A stretch of 8,075 nt of DNA, taken from the NCBI GenBank assembly GCA_947628265.1, contig CANQZF010000070.1, forward strand, positions 1-8,075. The letters are read 5' to 3'. The position numbers were made by a program, and so were the translations under genes. The stretch is from an uncultured Oscillospiraceae bacterium. Its GTDB lineage: Bacteria; Bacillota; Clostridia; Oscillospirales; Oscillospiraceae. This document shows, piece by piece, positions 5,798-8,075 of the stretch; the stretch's first letter is position 1; each line of letters begins with the position of its first letter. The notes beneath the pieces were generated by a model that did no database searches, was not told where the DNA came from, and worked only from the letters and a program-made list of their open reading frames with translations.

Positions 5798-5903
5798 GTC
5801 TGCCCCTCTACCTGGTTTCGTGGAATTTCCGGCATTGCTGCCGGGGCCTTTCAGCCCGATACTCGGTTTTGCGGGGACTATGAAAAGAAAGGAGTTTACC
5901 GCT
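5798..5903 (+). promoter_or_regulatory. Structured rpsO mRNA leader, possible S15 autoregulatory site
   Basis: About 105 nt lie between the predicted transcription start and the rpsO start codon. CCGGCA (5829-5834) and TGCCGG (5839-5844) form a perfect 6-bp hairpin with a TTGC loop. CCGA (5856-5859) and TCGG (5863-5866) form a second small hairpin. AAAGGAG (5888-5894) is the ribosome site, 9 nt before ATG. S15 represses its own mRNA through leader structures in several phyla; whether this leader binds S15 is inference. Confidence 0.45.
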
Positions 5904-6170
5904 ATGATCACCAAAGAGCAGAAGACCGCCGTTATCGACGCCAACCGCCGCAGTGAGAACGACACCGGATCCCCCGAGGTCCAGATCGCCATCCTCACCG
6001 AGCGCATCAACCAGCTCACCGAGCACCTGAAGGTCCACAAGAAGGACGCCCACAGCCGTCTCGGTATGTACAAGATGATCGGCCGCCGCCGCCGTCTCCT
6101 CGACTACCTCATGGAGAAGGACATCGAGCGCTACCGCGCCATCATCGCGAAGCTCGGCATCCGCAAATAA
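5904..6170 (+). CDS. rpsO: 30S ribosomal protein S15
   Basis: S15 binds the three-way junction of the 16S rRNA central domain early in 30S assembly. The 88-residue product has the standard length (about 89). Conserved blocks are visible in order: DTGSPEVQIAILTERINQLTEHL at about residues 20-42 (first 16S contact), HKKDAHSRLGMYKMIGRRRRLLDYL at about 45-69, and a basic C terminus ending LGIRK. ATG at 5904 is the start: AAAGGAG lies 9 nt upstream and MITKEQK is a typical clostridial S15 beginning. The open frame continues upstream to a GTG at 5820, but that stretch is the untranslated leader. A strong terminator follows 8 nt after the stop, then pnp, the conserved neighbour. Confidence 0.98.
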   Translation: MITKEQKTAVIDANRRSENDTGSPEVQIAILTERINQLTEHLKVHKKDAHSRLGMYKMIGRRRRLLDYLMEKDIERYRAIIAKLGIRK

Positions 6171-6178
6171 GCGCACGG

Positions 6179-6229
6179 GGGTATTATATGCGGCAAAAAA
6201 CCGCATATAATACCCTTTGCCCCTTTTTT
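6179..6229 (+). terminator. Rho-independent terminator after rpsO (possibly partial)
   Basis: GGGTATTATATGCGG (6179-6193) and its perfect complement (6201-6215) make a 15-bp stem with a CAAAAAA loop. It is followed by TTT, then GCCCC, then TTTTTT (6224-6229). The stem starts 8 nt after the rpsO stop. The T-tract is interrupted, so some readthrough into pnp is plausible; no clear separate pnp promoter was found in 6230-6357. Confidence 0.85.
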
Positions 6230-6271
6230 CGGTCCGAAAGTCAGCAAATCGGGGTCCTGTTGTTTTAGTAT

Positions 6272-6306
6272 TTGAATGAACGCCCGGTTTCCGGGGGCTC
6301 CTTCAA
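6272..6306 (+). promoter_or_regulatory. Possible pnp leader hairpin
   Basis: CCCGG (6283-6287), a TTT loop and CCGGG (6291-6295) form a short GC stem. TTGAA (6272-6276) and TTCAA (6302-6306) can close around it across two 6-nt internal loops. It ends about 50 nt before the pnp start. In E. coli a pnp leader stem is processed by RNase III and then used by PNPase to repress its own mRNA; a similar role here is only a guess. No T-tract follows, so it is not a terminator. Confidence 0.35.
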
Positions 6307-6357
6307 GTGCTAAAAGACGGGACTCCGGGTGGAAACATTTTTACAAAGGAGTTTAAA

Positions 6358-8075
6358 ATGATCATCAAACACCGGGAATTTCCCAACTACAAAAAGTATG
6401 AGATGGACCTGGCCGGCCGTCACCTCTCCCTTGAGGTAGGAAAGCTGGCCGAGCTTGCCAACTCCGCCGTCCTCGTCACCTACGGCGAGACCACCGTCCT
6501 TTGCACCGTGGTGGCCTCCCCCCGCCCCAAGGAGGGCATCGACTACTTCCCCCTCTCCGTGGAATTTGAGGAGAAGCTCTACTCCGTGGGCCGCATCCCC
6601 GGCGGCTACACCCGCCGGGAGGGCAAGCCCTCCGAGCGCGGGACCCTGGCCTCCCGCATGATCGACAGGCCCATGCGCCCCCTCTTCCCCTCCGACCTTC
6701 GAAACGACGTGGTGGTGACCTGCACGGTCCTCTCCACCGACCACGACTGCGCCCCGGAGATCGCCGCCATGATCGGCGCCTCCGCCGCCGTGTCCATCTC
6801 CGACGTGCCCTTCGCGGGCCCCATCGCCGGCGTGGGCTTAGGGCTCATCGACGGGAAATATATCATTAACCCCACCTCCGAGGAGCGCAAGATCTCCGAG
6901 ATGTACTGCACCATCGCCGGCACCATGGACAAGATCGTCATGATCGAGGCCGGCGGTAAGGAGATCCCCGAGGACGTGATGCTCAAGGGCATCATCGCCG
7001 CCCACGACGCCATCAAGCCCGTCATCGCCCTCATCAATGAGATGGTCAATGAGATCGGCAAGCCCAAGTTTGAGTATGAGCACGCCTCCTTCAACCAGGA
7101 GCTCTTCGACAAGCTGGTGGAGAAGTACCTGGACGACGTGCGCTACGCCATGGACACCGACGACAAGAACGTCCGGGAGGAGCGCTACAACGCCGTCGTG
7201 GACAAGATGATCGCCGAGTTCGGCGAGGAGTACCCCGAGATCACCGCCCAGCTGGAGGAGATCACCTACAAGATCCAGAAGAAGGTGGTCAAGCAGTGGC
7301 TCCTGGAGGGCAAGCGCGTGGACGGCCGCGCCATGAACGAGATCCGTCCCCTTGCCGCCGAGGTGGGCGTCTTGCCCCGGGTCCACGGCTCCGGGCTCTT
7401 CACCAGAGGCCAGACCCAGGTCCTCTCCGTGTGCACCCTCTCCACCCTCTCCGCCGCCCAGAAGCTGGACACCATCTGGGAGGAGGAGGAAAAGCGGTAT
7501 ATCCACCACTATAACTTCCCCAACTACTCCGTGGGCGAGGCCAGACCCTCCCGCTCCACCTCACGGCGTGAGATTGGCCACGGCGCTCTCGCCGAGAAGG
7601 CTTTAGAGCCCGTGATCCCCTCCGAGGAGGAGTTCCCCTACGCCATCCGCGTGGTCTCCGAGGTCCTCAGCTCCAACGGCTCCACCTCCCAGGGCTCCAT
7701 CTGCGGCTCCACCCTGGCGCTCATGGACGCCGGCGTGCCCATCAAGGCCCCGGTGGCCGGCATCTCCTGCGGCCTCATGCACGACGACGACGGCAGCTGG
7801 AAGACCTTCATCGACATCCAGGGCGTGGAGGACTTCCACGGCGAGATGGACTTCAAGGTCGCCGGCACCAAAAAGGGCATCACCGCCATCCAGATGGACC
7901 TCAAGAACGACGGCCTCACCTACGACATCATCGAAAACGCCTTTGAGATCACCCGGGAGGCCCGCATCCAGATTTTGGACGAGATCATGCTGCCCGTTAT
8001 CTCCGAGCCCCGCCACGAGCTGGCCAAGTCCGCCCCCAAGATGATCTCCATGCACATCGACCCCGACAAGATCCG
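6358..8075 (+). CDS. pnp: Polynucleotide phosphorylase, N-terminal two-thirds (cut by window edge)
   Basis: PNPase is the phosphorolytic 3'-to-5' exoribonuclease of mRNA decay. The frame is open from ATG at 6358 (AAAGGAG at 6345-6351, 6 nt upstream) to the window end, 572 codons without a stop. Domains in order: first RNase PH-like core (about residues 10-145, with IPGGYTRREGKPSE and MIDRPMRPLFP), helical linker (about 150-310), GKRVDGR at 318-324, and second RNase PH-like core (about 325-550). The second core has YNFPNYSVGEARPSRS, REIGHGALAEKAL, and the catalytic aspartates Asp492 and Asp498 in GVEDFHGEMDFKVAG, matching Asp486 and Asp492 of E. coli. The KH and S1 domains lie beyond the edge. 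One oddity: Thr401-Ser402 replace the usual Pro-Gly before RREIGHG. Confidence 0.97.
   Translation, partial: MIIKHREFPNYKKYEMDLAGRHLSLEVGKLAELANSAVLVTYGETTVLCTVVASPRPKEGIDYFPLSVEFEEKLYSVGRIPGGYTRREGKPSERGTLASRMIDRPMRPLFPSDLRNDVVVTCTVLSTDHDCAPEIAAMIGASAAVSISDVPFAGPIAGVGLGLIDGKYIINPTSEERKISEMYCTIAGTMDKIVMIEAGGKEIPEDVMLKGIIAAHDAIKPVIALINEMVNEIGKPKFEYEHASFNQELFDKLVEKYLDDVRYAMDTDDKNVREERYNAVVDKMIAEFGEEYPEITAQLEEITYKIQKKVVKQWLLEGKRVDGRAMNEIRPLAAEVGVLPRVHGSGLFTRGQTQVLSVCTLSTLSAAQKLDTIWEEEEKRYIHHYNFPNYSVGEARPSRSTSRREIGHGALAEKALEPVIPSEEEFPYAIRVVSEVLSSNGSTSQGSICGSTLALMDAGVPIKAPVAGISCGLMHDDDGSWKTFIDIQGVEDFHGEMDFKVAGTKKGITAIQMDLKNDGLTYDIIENAFEITREARIQILDEIMLPVISEPRHELAKSAPKMISMHIDPDKI

Noticed and set aside
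5820..5903. N-terminal extension of S15 from GTG at 5820
   Set aside because: The extra 28 residues do not belong to the S15 family, and a good ribosome site points to ATG at 5904. The stretch is a structured leader.
5405..6206. Minus-strand open frames across rpsO and the divergent promoter region (5405-6073, 5808-6206)
   Set aside because: They run through both predicted promoters and lie antisense to rpsO. Their sequences look non-protein-like, so they are chance open frames.
6266..6271. TAGTAT as a possible -10 box for pnp
   Set aside because: Only 4 of 6 consensus bases, and no acceptable -35 at 16-18 bp upstream.
6310..8055. Several minus-strand open frames opposite pnp
   Set aside because: pnp is intact in the plus frame; the antisense frames are Leu/Val/Gly/Asp-rich shadows.
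1..8075. Search for a new multi-gene system, mobile element, CRISPR array or tRNA
   Set aside because: Nearly every base is accounted for by atp, rpsO and pnp genes and their short control regions. No terminal inverted repeats, spaced repeat arrays or cloverleaf patterns were seen.

Overview
The window is an ordinary but very legible piece of core chromosome from a GC-rich, Gram-positive anaerobe. My best guess is a clostridial gut bacterium of the Oscillospiraceae/Ruminococcaceae type. The reasons are the Firmicute-style atp gene order, strong AAGGAG/AGGAGG ribosome binding sites, GC-rich third codon positions, and protein sequences with a clostridial look. The genus cannot be fixed from the sequence alone.

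Minus strand, read from about 5690 down to 1: a complete front end and most of an F-type ATP synthase operon, in the order atpZ - atpI - atpB (a) - atpE (c) - atpF (b) - atpH (delta) - atpA (alpha) - atpG (gamma) - atpD (beta, cut by the window edge after 66 codons). atpC (epsilon) is expected just beyond position 1. A consensus-like promoter (TTGACA, 17 bp, TATATT) sits right before atpZ. Gaps are short or negative, as in one cotranscribed unit. Two intergenic gaps, atpB-atpE and atpH-atpA, carry small hairpins.

Plus strand, from about 5763 to the end: a divergent unit with a strong extended -10 promoter, a leader of about 105 nt, rpsO (ribosomal protein S15), a 15-bp hairpin terminator, a second structured leader, and pnp (polynucleotide phosphorylase). 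pnp is cut by the window edge just before its KH/S1 RNA-binding domains. The rpsO-pnp pairing is widely conserved.

The membrane rotor is the most informative part. The c subunit has the E-S-T-x-x-Y Na+-type site plus a second carboxylate, Glu28, where classical Na+ rotors have Gln. This matches the two-carboxylate type described for Fusobacterium nucleatum, so the enzyme is probably Na+-coupled. The a subunit keeps the essential Arg but carries an apparent insertion of about 65 residues, forming two extra hydrophobic segments, between the Arg helix and the last helix.

The 73 bp between the two divergent -35 boxes contains three copies of GGGAGAWTTAT, a candidate regulatory site. I found no mobile element, CRISPR array, defence locus, tRNA or rRNA, and no evidence for a wholly new multi-gene system. 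No gene-free stretch exceeds 300 bases; the longest is the 269-bp divergent region (5635-5903).
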